A DNA stretch of 64,000 nucleotides from Synanceia verrucosa (lineage: Eukaryota; Chordata; Actinopteri; Perciformes; Synanceiidae): positions 1,704,001 through 1,768,000 of the forward strand of contig CM056553.1 in the NCBI GenBank assembly GCA_029721515.1, given 5' to 3'. This document shows positions 49,377 to 60,800 of this stretch, piece by piece. Under the pieces are notes generated by a model, which did not search any database, was not told the origin of the DNA, and saw nothing but the letters and a program-made list of their open reading frames with translations. Position 1 is the first letter of the stretch, and each line of letters opens with the position of its first letter. Position numbers and translations under genes: made by a program.

Positions 49377-49378
<2 letters not shown>

Positions 49379-49419
<41 letters not shown>
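49379..49419 (+). repeat. (CA)n microsatellite
   Basis: About 20 uninterrupted CA units. Confidence 0.97.
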
Positions 49420-49422
<3 letters not shown>

Positions 49423-49659
49423 TCACTTTTTTACTCAACAGTTAAACAGGAAACTGAAGCTGCTTTCAGACATCGAGCGGTTCAGCCGACGACGTCTTCA
49501 TCAGCAGGATCACCGTGAGCGTTCACAGTTATTTTTTTCACCAAGAACTCAGATCTTTTATTTATAAGTTAAAATAGAAAATAAAGGGCCGTTCCCCAAC
49601 CTTCTCTTTAAAAACACGTTTCCAGTTAGGATTCAAGGGAACGTTTTTTTTCCAAATTA

Positions 49660-50045
49660 ATCCACAGTTCCTTAAATAGTCTTAAGATGTCTTAAATTAA
49701 AATTCGGGTAATTAAATTGTCCTAAATTTACTATTAATTTGCTGCAGGTGTTCAATTTTCAGATGATGCATTTAATGCCAATAGGAAAGCACAGCATTCT
49801 GAGATTTATTACAATTTTGCACATCGTTTTGTTTGAGAAGTTCATTTCTTTGGACTTGAAAGTTTTGAAATCAAAGTAGTAGAAAAAATGCCTTCAGTTT
49901 ATGTCATTGTTGCAAGTATTAAATGCTGGGGAAAAAAATCATAACAATTGGAGATAATTCTGTTCTTGGATTTTTTTATTTTCCTGCTAAATATTGATGT
50001 CAGCATCAAAAACTCCATATTGGTCGGGCCCTACAATAAGTTGAC
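49660..50045 (+). repeat. dispersed repeat, copy 2 of a pair
   Basis: Matches the minus strand of 30420-30790 along its length (TCTTAAATT, TTTGCTGCAGGTGTTCAATT, TTTTGCACATCG, TCCTGCTAAATAT, CTACAATAAGTTGAC). It ends where the 10-bp array begins. Confidence 0.85.
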
Positions 50046-50060
50046 TATTTTCCAAACAAT

Positions 50061-50782
50061 ATTCTTAAATATTCCAGAATGATCCTAAATGATCCCAACT
50101 GTTCCTAAATATTCTTGAATGTTCTTAAATATTCCTTGATTTTCCATAATATTCCTAAATGTTCCTGAATATTCCAGAATGTTCCTAAATGTTCCTGAAT
50201 GTTCCTAAATATTCCTAAATGTTCCTAAATGATCCTAAATGATCCCAAATATTCCTAAATATTCTTGAATGTTCTTAAATATTCCTGAATGTTCCTGAAT
50301 GTTCCTAAAGGTTCCTAAATTTTCCTGAATGTTCCTGAATGTTCCTAAATGTTCCTAAATGATCCTGAATGTTCCTGAATGTTCCTAAATGTTCCTGAAT
50401 GTTCCTGAATGTTCCTAAATTTTCCTGAATGTTCCTGAATGTTCCTAAATGTTCCTGAATGTTCCTAAATGTTCCTGAATGTTCCTAAATGTTCCTAAAT
50501 GTTCCTAAATTTTCCTGAATGTTCCTAAATTTTCCTAAATTTTCCTGAATTTTCCTGAATGTTCCTGAATGTTCCTAAATGTTCCTGAATGTTCCTAAAT
50601 GTTCCTGAATGTTCCTAAATGTTCCTAAATTTTCCTGAATGTTCCTGAATGTTCCTAAATGTTCCTAAATGTTCCTAAATTTTCCTGAATGTTCCTGAAT
50701 GTTCCTAAATGTTCCTAAATGATCCTGAATGTTCCTGAATGTTCCTAAATGTTCCTGAATGTTCCTAAATGTTCCTGAATGT
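50061..50782 (+). repeat. 10-bp minisatellite, GTTCCTGAAT/GTTCCTAAAT; heat-shock-element-like
   Basis: 72 consecutive 10-bp units with only base changes and no gain or loss of a base. The commonest units are GTTCCTAAAT and GTTCCTGAAT. About 32 units end in GAAT, so the strand reads gTTCc tGAAt gTTCc. This is the contiguous five-base alternation of nTTCn and nGAAn that defines a heat shock element. A 90-bp block is identical at 50311-50400 and 50671-50760, exactly 360 bp (36 units) apart. The left end is more varied (ATTCTTAAAT, GATCCCAAAT), the right part more uniform. Binding of heat shock factor is an inference. Confidence 0.97.
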
Positions 50783-50832
50783 CACCTGTGGAAACTACCT
50801 GCAGCTTGAACCTGAACAGACCTGCTGATCCA

Positions 50833-50870
50833 CTCTTCTTCTTCTTCTTCTTCTTATTCTTCTTCTTCTT
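50833..50870 (+). repeat. (CTT)n microsatellite
   Basis: CTT run with one ATT interruption. Confidence 0.95.
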
Positions 50871-51319
50871 TGTTTTCATTCAGTTCAGAGCAGCAGATCA
50901 TCCTCCACAGGAAACAGGAAGTTCTCCTGCTCATTATTTTTCTTCCTCTTCATCGCTCTGAAGAATCATCTTAAAACTGACCAGAGAAAGAAAGTGAGAT
51001 GAAAATGTCAAATATTCTGGATACGGGAGGAATCGCTGAGACGCTGGAGTCTGTTTCTGACCTTGGAGGAGATGTGAGATGAACGCCGGTGTCACGACCC
51101 GTAATCGTCCAATTTGCCGAGCGGCAGGCGAAGCGAGCGCTGAGCTGTTTGCTGTTGTTCTGGTTTGGAGTTTGAATGTGTGAAAAATCCTCCTCCAGCT
51201 CCAGAAGTCAGAGATCCTCCTGATGATGAGGAGCGTCTTCCTCCTGTAAACCTGCTGACTCATCTGACCTCATCATTCATTCATTACACTTACTATAAAA
51301 GCTCATCCAGTATAACTTG
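50871..51319. other. non-coding stretch without recognised gene
   Basis: No recognised feature; a 109-codon minus frame (50934-51263) has no known domain. Confidence 0.5.
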
Positions 51320-51690
51320 TAGTGGGTTTTGCATCTTTTTTCGGGTAGTTTTGCATATATTCTAGATCTTTTTGCATCTCTTTGCGATCACTTTGTGCAT
51401 CTTTTCAGTTGTTTTGCATCTTTTCCCTTTTTTTGCATGTTATGTTTCATCTCTTATTAGATGTTTTGCATCTCTTCATAGTTGTTTTTATCTATTATGA
51501 GACATCTTGCATCTCTGTCATTAATTCATAGCTCATCTAGGACCCTTTGCAGATGCTCTGTGTCTCTTTTCGGTAGTTTTGCATCACTTTTAAGTCATTT
51601 TGCATTTCATTTAAGGTTCTTTGCATCTCTTTCTGGATGCTTTATGTCTCCTTTCAGTAGTTTTGCATCACTAGTGACATCACTCTTGAG
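51320..51690 (+). repeat. TTTTGCATCTC-type tandem repeat, copy 1 of an inverted pair
   Basis: Loose tandem repeat of TTTTGCATCTCTTT-like words. 51440-51560 matches the minus strand of about 55860-55985, including unit-specific words (CATCTCTTATTAGATGTTTTG, AGCTCATCTAGGACCCTTTG). The 75-codon frame 51482-51709 is a product of the repeat. Confidence 0.85.
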
Positions 51691-53408
51691 CTCTTTACTT
51701 ATCAGTTGACCATCAGACTAAACCAGCTGCTGGTTCAGATGCTTTAGATGCTCAAAGGGAAACCAGTTGGACCAGTAATCTGCCTCCTGGAGCTCTGGGA
51801 GTCCTTCAGCAGCAGCAGCTCTGCAGCTCAGACACACCAACACATTATCTACTTCCTGATAACACAAGCAGAGCAGATCAACCTCTCGCCTCAGCGTTTT
51901 CTTTTTCACGCCGTCGTCCCATTCTCTCTGCCCTCCGCCTGCCTCCCTCTCTCTGGAAATCTTTGAAATATTAAACACACATCACAATGAAAAAAAGCTG
52001 CATTTATTTCAGTGTGTGTCTGAGCCCAGAACTAATGAAAAGATTCCCTGACTTTGGCATTTAAGACTGAGAGTTAAAAGGCAGAAAGAGGAGAAAAAAT
52101 GGGAGCTTTCAGCGCTGCTGTTTGTTCGGCGTATCAAAGAGCCTTTTCTTTCTCCCTACTCTCATTTAGCCTCATCTGAAGCCAGTTTGCTGCTTACACG
52201 TGTAACTATCCAAATTCAATTTTCTGTGGGTATTCCTAATGTAGTGCATGCATTAAAAAATGTATTTGCACATAGGCGAGTCGAGCTGAAACTCCTCCAG
52301 TCGGGCTTATTACCCTCATGCCTGGATTCAGGCGGGGAGCAATTAATCATATTTTTTGCTTTGGGTTAGAATACTGATTTCCATCTCTGTGCGCAGGAAA
52401 TGTAATATTTTCGGAGCTGGGAATTCATCCAGCAGAAGGTACAGTTTGACTCTGAGGCTTTCTGATCCCTGCTGAGACCAGCGCCATAAAATAATGTGAA
52501 GACCGAGCGGCTGCTGCTCAGCTGGACGCTGGAAATCACATGTGTCGGTGGCACGACCGGCTCTGGTTAGTTTTGTTTGTGGAGTCGCTTTAATTTACAG
52601 AAACCCAAAGAAGCTTTTAGGCGACAAAAGTCTTCCCAGGGTTGAAGTTCAGGAACTTCTGACTTCAGAAGCAAAATTGCTGCGTGCAGGTATTTTTCTC
52701 TGTTATATTTTTCATGAAAGAGGCCTGGAAACACTGCGTCAGATGCAAGTTCAAGTACACTACTGAGTGCTTTTTGGCAGCACTCAGAGCTCAACACACA
52801 ATCAATGCAGTTGTGCTCGTAAAATGGAGGAAAATAGACTTTGAGAGTAAAAATAGATGTCAGGTCGAGGCGCTCTGCAGCCGCTGAAAAACAGCGACTG
52901 AATTCAGTGAGTTTAACGCCATGATTTCCATTTAATGTTCATGTGAGGTGCAGAAGAAGAGCTGGTGTGGTCACTGGAAATCGATTAAAAGGAGACAAAT
53001 GGGGGACAGGTTGTAGTCAAAACATTTTCATGTCTGACGTTATTTTACATGTGCTCAGTACTACATGATGTCCTTTGTGGACGTTTCAAGCAAAGGTCAC
53101 CTCACTAATCAAATCAATCATTTTTTTTCTGTCCAAAAAACCCTCACACCTCAGTGGTGTTTGGTTTGGTCGAGGCTGCCATCTTTTCTTTTTCCCAAAT
53201 GTCCCAAAAAATGTGTGAAAGGTGTGAAAGAAGTGATAGTGGACATGAAAAATTCACCTTCAGTCATTCTGTTTTTCCCACTTTGTGTGGAATAACTTGA
53301 ACGCAGCATGTCAGGGATGATCACAGCTGATCTGGTGGAAACACGGAAACCATCTCAACCTTTCTATCATTGGTTCATTTGTTTTTCAAAACAAAACTAT
53401 AAAACTAA
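51691..53408. other. non-coding stretch; candidate conserved block inside
   Basis: Open frames on both strands around 51.7-52.0 and 52.5-52.9 kb show no known domain. A candidate regulatory element at 52160-52400 is listed separately. Confidence 0.5.
52160..52400. promoter_or_regulatory. candidate conserved non-coding element
   Basis: Repeat-free block with AGTGCATGCATTAAAAAATG, GTATTTGCACATAGG (octamer-like) and GAGCAATTAATCATATT (homeodomain). No coding frame is recognised. The call is an inference from motif density. Confidence 0.32.
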
Positions 53409-53918
53409 ATGGGTGTTTCCATCGTTTCATCCAATTTGGATATTTTTGTTTGCACAAATGATTGAGTGTTTACGGTAATCACTGTTAACTGGCTGACAGG
53501 AGCTTTTCTTTTTCCACTAAACTTTAGTGAAGAACAGATCATTTATTGAACTTGTTGGACAAAGAAAAATGTCCCTGATATCATATCTGTATTTTACTGT
53601 AAATATAAGTGACAATATTTAATTAATGCATATACCACCTTCCAAACACAGTAACAAAGTCTTTCCTGCTATCTCTGAAGATGGATTTTTGCCTCTAGTT
53701 CAGCGTGAAACTATTACTTTTGGACTTAGTACATGTTAGAGTATTATTATGAAGTATTTTTACTGTGAGAGACCATAAGCATGCCTGTTTCCTAATATTT
53801 GCACAAAGAAAATGGTTTGTTTGACCACAGATTAGCGAGAGGCGGCTGACTGGACTGCAGTGCGCAACTTGAGGCAAATAGAAATTTCCAAATTGGATGA
53901 AACGATGGAAACGCCCAT
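53409..53918. mobile_element. MITE-like element with about 45-bp terminal inverted repeats
   Basis: The left arm GGTGTTTCCATCGTTTCATC then CAATTTGGATAT (from 53411) pairs with the right arm read inwards, GGCGTTTCCATCGTTTCATC then CAATTTGGAAAT (to 53918). The inside is about 410 bp, AT-rich and without a transposase. Target duplication is not clear. No superfamily is assigned. Confidence 0.78.
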
Positions 53919-55679
53919 TATGCATTTTTTTTTTTCATTTTCCATTTGTGCACAAACTCAGAAACTGGAAAAACTAGTCGTTATTTCATTTTTTTATTTA
54001 TTTTTTTTAGTTTTGGTTTAATTTTGAAAACAAATACACGGATTCATCTTGCAGAACGTTTCTTCCAACATTTCTAAGAACATTTAGCGACGTGAAGGAC
54101 GTTTGAATCGCTGGTTTCAGTTTGTTAGCGTCGCTCAGATGACGAGGAGGAGGAGGCAGCCGTCAGCCATCAGTCAAGGATACGACAGATATCTGGATTT
54201 GTTGTTCCTCTTTGACAGCTTTTTTTGAAAGCGCTGCTTTTAATGACACCTTTTTAATCCTGAGTGCTGATCGAGGCGTCTCTTTGAAACCAGAGGAACC
54301 TTGAAAAGATCTCGCCGTGCATGAATCACCTTTTGATTTCAAACTCCTCCCATTAGAAGTTTATTAAAATTGGAGTTGTGGATAATAAATGCTTTCTAGC
54401 CATTAGTGGGATGTCAGAGGCTCTTTGAATATTGTGTGACGTGCCCTTGGTTTCCAGCGCTTCTAAACAGGAAATGAAAACATACAAAGGCAGGTTTTTA
54501 TTTCCATGTTTATCACCTTGAGTCAGGATCAGTGCTGGATGAAAACATATAAAGCATCAGAGGAGAAAAACAAAACAAACACACCTCCATCTTTCCATCT
54601 TCTATTTTTTTCCTCCATGAAGCGAAAAGCTCAGTTGTTGTTGTTTCGCTGTTGAATCACTTTTCTGACACCAGATCATTTTTCCTTGTATCGCCTCCAA
54701 AATACATATGAGAGAAAATAGCTGCTGTGTTCCTCCTTCCAGCAAAACAACACAACAAAAAACTCCCCTTTTTGGCAGATATGAGGTGTTCATGTTCAAT
54801 TTCAACTTTATGTGTGAAGCTCATTTTTGCAAAAAAGAAAAAAGGCAATTTTGAAACGGCCTCACAAAAAGGAAGAGGAAATAAACAGGATGTGAGCTGG
54901 AGGACTGTTTTCAGGTGTAACAGGTGAAACCATATTCAGATCTGCTGCAGTAAAATGTTCATGAGGGGACAGAAACATGGAGGGAAAGCTCATTAAGCCC
55001 CAAGAGAACAAAGTGAAATCTATCCTGACCAGAGTCCACCTGTGCCTGATTTCAACGAGGCTCACCTGCTTCCTGCAGCTCTTATAAGAACCAGCTTTGA
55101 CTTCTGCAGCACTCTTCAGTCAACATGAAGTTCTGCTCAGAATCAGAGTTTTAGGCGACAAAATCACAGAAACGGAGCAAAAGCAAGAAGCCTGAAAGTC
55201 CCATCCCATAAATACCCAACAATGATGAAAACTGTGTGTTTTGTTTTGAGTTCAGATGAAATGATTCAGTGTGAACAGAGACAAGCTGTGCTTCTTTTAA
55301 AATACTCGGCCATTAAACGTGAATCTGCTGCCGGACGAACGTCTAAAAGCGTCTGCTAAAAGCAGCTAAACTCTGAAAAGAAAATATGCTAAGTGTGCTA
55401 ACATTTAGCATACTTTGTGCACTTGGAGCATGATGTTTTGGAACAACTTATTTTGTATTAAATAGATTTTAATTCTTATTAAATGTTGAAATGTATTTAG
55501 TGTAGTTTTATGTGCTAAAGTGGAGCAACTTGAAATATATTTTGCATTCTTATATCACTCATATAATTTAAATGGGTTTACATGCATTTCCATAGTAATA
55601 CTATTGAATACTTCCTAAAAGAATGCACTGAAATGTAACTTCACTTCACAAGAAGACTTAAATGAAACTTAAACCCTCA
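53919..55679. other. non-coding stretch without recognised gene
   Basis: 54.1-54.45 kb is unique and could be regulatory (TTAATGACACC, CCCATTAGAAG), but this is weak. From 55.4 kb the sequence becomes AT-rich and repeat-like. Confidence 0.5.
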
Positions 55680-55990
55680 AACGTAGGTCTGTAAAGACTT
55701 GCAAAATGACTCAAAACAGACATAAGATGACAAAACAGAGGCACAAAATGACAGCGAAGAGATGCAAAATGATCTAATATATATGCAAAACTACCAAAAG
55801 GAAACATAAAGCATCCAGAAAGAGATGCAAGGAATCTTAAATGAAACGAAAAACGACTGAAAAGAGACAGAGCATCTACAAAGGGTCCTAGATGAGCTGG
55901 GAATTGATGACTGAGATGCAAGATGTCTTATAAAAGAGAAAAAATAACTATGATTCAAAACATCTAATAAGAGATAAAAATGACTGAGAA
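55680..55990 (-). repeat. TTTTGCATCTC-type tandem repeat, copy 2 of an inverted pair
   Basis: Reverse complement of the kind of repeat at 51.3-51.7 kb (GCAAAATGACTC, AAGAGATGCAAAATGATC), with a one-to-one match over its right part. The minus-strand frames 55658-55921 and 55791-56069 resemble the peptide of the other copy only because the DNA repeat is shared. Confidence 0.85.
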
Positions 55991-57059
55991 ATATATACAG
56001 TGTTGGTATTAAAATGTGTTGTTTTAAAATATGTTTATAGTTTATGTTACAATGACAATTTTTAAGCATACATTTTAAAATAGATCAAAAATATGTGTAA
56101 AAAATGCACTTTAGAAATTACACAAAAGTTTCACTTAAAGTATATTTCTACAAAGTGTAATAAAGAGTATATATAGTTCATAATATTTTAAATAATATAA
56201 TATTATTTATACTTCCTGGTTTGTTATTTATGTGGCTTAAGTACAAAAATACTTATAGATAAGTGACCTTTTAAAATATTTTATATTATGATATTTCTTT
56301 ATAGCTCATAATGATTTTAAAGTGTGTTAAAAGTGTTGAAGTGTGATGTTTGAATCCTAAATATTTAAATATTGTACAGTACTTTTTTTAATTTCTTATT
56401 GAAAATAAGTGAACGGTCACGTCAGGCAGGTTCCACTTGCAGCATCATCTCATGTCTAGTCAAAGATGTGTTTCTACCTCAAAGACAAACCTGATTTATT
56501 CATTTATTCACGTCTCAGTGAAACACCTGCATGAAAAAAACATGCTAAACTTCTGAGAGCGACGTGATTTCATTCCTCTTTATTTATCACCCACCTTTAT
56601 TTCATTTGCCGGATGAAAATGTTCTGTTATTCTCTGTTTCCTCGGCTCACCAGCACGACGAACACTTCTGATCAAACTTTTAACCGTCTGATCAAAAGGG
56701 CCTTTGAGGTTTTTTTGCTCATCTTAAGAATTCCCTTAAATCAGCTGCTGGTTTTCATCTCCACGACAACAGTAACAACAGGAAGAACATCTCCGTCTGT
56801 ATGCAGGGCTGCAGGCTTCAAAAAACACGACGGGGGTTCTCAACCTGGGGGTCGGGGGCCTTCAAAGGGTCACTAGGTCGACCTAGAGAAGAATTTTAGT
56901 TTACTGAAAACAGCAGATCTAGGGTCAGTTTTCTGCGGTACAGTGCTGACGCGGAGAGCAGTCTGTCAGTTTTCAGCTGATCCAGGGTCAGTAGAAACAG
57001 TAGAAACAGTCACTCACCATCCTGAAAAGCTCCTCTGCTGACATCAGGACACTTTCACT
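55991..57059. other. AT-rich non-coding stretch; possible hAT-like scrap
   Basis: At 56832-56870 the words GGGGTTCTCAACCTGGGGGT then CGGGGGCC resemble the end of a hAT-type teleost repeat, but the partner end is not found. The rest is AT-rich. Confidence 0.45.
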
Positions 57060-57340
57060 CCATCATAAAGCTCATCATGGCTGCTAATTGCCTCTCATTA
57101 CCTCAGCATTTATCTGCCTCCCATCTCCTTAACGGGATAAAAATCAATCAATGGCGGCTCGTCTTCGTGGCGCCGCCGCTGCAGAGGGAAAATGGCGGCG
57201 GGTTGAGGAGTGGATTAGGGCCGCCGCCCGGAGCTGCAGCGACGCCACCATCCATCCTAATGGGCTTCTTCACGCCAAGCTCACCTAATCACCCGTATCA
57301 AACCTTCTCACAGCGGAGCCTCTTATTTATTTGATTTCTC
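57060..57340. promoter_or_regulatory. candidate conserved non-coding element
   Basis: Unique block with CTGCTAATTGCCTCTCATTAC, AAATCAATCAATGG (PBX/HOX-like) and AAAATGGCGGCGG (YY1-like) next to a GC-rich part. The overlapping 85-codon frame (57077-57334) is not recognised. The call is an inference from motifs. Confidence 0.32.
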
Positions 57341-57797
57341 TCACATTAAATTATACAGGATTTAGAAAAGGGATTATTTTTTTACACTTGTAAGAAGCCT
57401 TAGCCACTTAATTAAGGCTGAAAATAAAACTGCAATTATTTTTTTTTTTGCAGTGAATTTTTATGGCCTCGGAGTATTTAGTTAATTATAATGTTGCTCT
57501 CTGACTGTTAATTCCTGCTCTGAAACTTTCCAACAGTTTTTTTTTTTTTTTGTTATGTGACGGAGGATTTTTTTTTTTTTTGTGAGGCCATTGTTATGCA
57601 GCCTGTTGTTTATCAGCAGCGCTGCTATCAGTAACACAGCTCATCATTCACTGCCATATTGTCTCAACAAACAATGGATCTGTGTTCACAGCGCGCCGTA
57701 CAGAAATCTGATTTCCAGATCAATGGGCTCGATGGTTTTGTCTCCACACAATGAGTCGTGATGAGAATGTGACAAGCTGGAGGTGGAACAATGGTTT

Positions 57798-57832
<35 letters not shown>

Positions 57833-60800
57833 TTGTTGTTGTTTTGGCCTCATCTGCAGAAATAAAACAGTTTGTTCTCAAACTGCAGCTCCAAACACAA
57901 CAAAGTGTTGGAAACACAAAAAAGTGACAGATTTAAATCACATCCAGTAAATAAACTGCAGCTTTTCTCATGTTCATTCATAAATAAACTGCTCCAGAGG
58001 TCAAAAACAAATAAACAAAGATGCAGATGAGACAATAGAGATCTTCAGCAGCACTAACTCCTCTGGTCTGCTGGATCAGACCACCAGGACCAGTCTGGAT
58101 CAGTGATCCTGGTCCTCTTATGACCCTGTTCTGACCCAGTCCTCTCATCACGGTGACTAAATGTTCATTTGAAGAGTTTTTACATTTAGCTTCAAAGTCA
58201 GAGAGGAGTGAGACCTCTGTAGCCTCGACCCATCTCTGCTGCAGGCTAGCTGCTAACTAGCCAAGACGACGTCTGTGGTTCTGTTGCGTTGATTTTGATC
58301 CTTCGTTCACCAGAAAAACAAAAACAATATCAGATTTTGAGAAAATAAACGTATATTCAGAGTATATATTGATAAGATAAACCTTCGTTTCCATGGTTAC
58401 AGCAGCAAAGTGGACAGAGCAACAACATAATGAGAGCTGGTATGAAAAAAAAAGATGCTGTGATCAGTAAATGAGTAAAATTAGTAGAAAAATAGATGTA
58501 CTGATAGATCCTACTGATGTATTCATACAGTGAGGCACATGTTTTATTAATTAATACATATTAATAAAGTACCTATCTATCTAAATATGGACATTCATCT
58601 GCTAATAGGAATACATCGTTTATACCTGTTTAAACCTGTAAGGGAATAAACTCAGAGTTTCTAATAGTTTTTAGAGTTTCGTCTTGTAAAATGAACAGCT
58701 GAAACACAGAGGTTTAAAAGTTCATGTTAAGTTGTGACTGATCAATCAGATCAATCAAAAGCCTTTATTGACAGTTCACACAACGAGTGTAGGAGTGCTG
58801 GTGATCAGTCAGATGTCAAATATGCAAGAAACAGTCAAAGTAAATAAAATGGAAGTTTTTCCTACAGAAAAGTTATTGCACCTTTTCAGAAATGGAATAT
58901 TGCTCATTGAAGTGGTATTATTGCACCTTGTTGCTAAACGTATTTATAATATATAAGAATCTAATAATATAATATGCATTAATACACATATAGTGTATTT
59001 TAACCTTTTCTTCCCAGCCTAGCCTTAGTTTCGTTGCCCAAACCTAACACTCTTTGTTGACCTCGGCAACAACAAAACCTGCTGTTCATAAAACTCTGCA
59101 GAACCAAGCGATGCTCTGTTGCTTGAACGCAGCATGACTCAGCAGGAAAAAAAAAACCCTGAGCTGAAACAAACTGCAGAGTGCAGGTTAGCAGGTTGAT
59201 CCAGGATGTAAACAGCTGGAGGGGAGGATCGCTGCGACTCCTCAGAGCCTCAAACCAACAGCAGAGGGCCGAAGGGTGATGATGTCCAGCCCCCTGTTTG
59301 TTTCTTATTCCTGTGAGACGCTCTTAGATGTGTGGACAGGTGTTGGAGTTGGACACAAACCAAAGCAGAATACCTCCTCCTCCTCCTCCTCCTCACCTCC
59401 TGCTCTGCTTTGATTGACAGTGAAGACAAAAAAAGGCAGTAAAGGTGGAAGAGAAATCCCCACAGAGCTTCACACTCCGACAACTTTCCTCTTCTCAGCA
59501 ACTTTTCCTGTTTTCTAACAAATTACATCCATTCGTCGTCGTCGGAGGCGAGGAAAAAAAACAAGGTGTTTTTATGAGCGGTGAAGATGAGTGTGGATCC
59601 GCCGAGCGTCCACTCGTCCGTCATCGGTCATGCCTGTCACGCAGCAGCTGAGGCATCGCTCTTCGTCTTGTTTGTCCCGGTGACGTCCGTCTCTGGATGG
59701 ATGGAGCTCGTCGACTCAGGTGAGGAGTTTACTTCGTTAGTCACAGTTGGTTTTATTTTTCCACAGCAGGAGGGAAGAGCGATGGAGGAGGAGGAGGAGG
59801 AAGACTGATATGGCTGCAAAAGGCTGGAGACGCCACCTGGGCCTCACAGTTCATGAAGGAGGCGTTCACCTCCGTGAGGCGTTCAGGCTCTGACAGGAAG
59901 AATGCAGCCACTCGTTTGTCTCTGCAGACAAACTTCTGCAATCAGAGTTTTTCTGTTCAAGAAAAACAGAAAAAAGAAAAGAAGGAGACTGAAGACAAGA
60001 AGAAAAGGACATCCCAGGAAACATAAGCTGGTTATCAGACAGGAAGTGGCTGTTTATTATCAATAAAAGACGATCAATACAAAATATCAAACAGAAAGAA
60101 AATGAGAAGAGGAAGGAAGGACTGCTGGTGGCCAAAAACCAACAAAGTTCCAATAATCACTAAAAATAAGAGCTCCAGCTGGAAAACTAACCAAAGTGGT
60201 TCTTTCAAAATAAAAGTCTATATCTACTGTAACTTATAAACAAACAGTGTCTGCCAATCCAACAAGTGACAAGTCAACTGATAAACACAGGGATCTAAAG
60301 TAGTGTGAATTCAGACGACCACTGGATCTCCAGATCAACACACTCACACCAACAACAACAACTAAACAACATCTGTAACAAATGTAAATAAATGCAGAGG
60401 AGGATCAAACCCTTTACTGTCTGTTACAAATCCATAAACCTGGAGCGTCGATGTCCTGATATCAAATAAGACAAAAGATTGTTTCCCTAAAATAAGTAAA
60501 GAAAAATGTTCATCGTTGGAAAATAAACCCCAATGAAGCCGCTTGTGTTGGTGTTTTCATTTACTTTAACAAAGCACTTAAGGACGTACTTAAGAAATGA
60601 TCATAAATGTATGTTTTTGCTGCAGAAGTTGTGTAAGAACACGATGATTAAACTCGATGCTGACTTGGTTTCATACGGACCGAACACAAACAGAAAGACT
60701 CTTTAAACTCTGCTGCGTCTCATCCAGACGGTATCAACCGGTGAAGACGAACTGGCCGAGCGTCTGTACTTAAGACTTTTAATTTTTAGCTTCCATCAGT

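Larger units (their letters stand above)
48481..49659. other. non-coding stretch with two microsatellites
   Basis: No gene is seen. Contains the GTT and CA microsatellites listed separately. The 92-codon minus frame 49160-49438 reads through both and is spurious. Confidence 0.6.

Noticed and set aside
51482..56069. Similar peptides encoded at 51.5 kb (plus) and 55.7-56.0 kb (minus), like a gene pair
   Set aside because: The likeness comes from a shared non-coding DNA repeat in inverted orientation.
59719..59766. Possible 48-bp intron (CAG/GTGAGG ... TTTTTCCACAG) in an open frame at 59.58-59.81 kb
   Set aside because: It is shorter than usual fish introns, the flanking frame has no known domain, and both strands are open.
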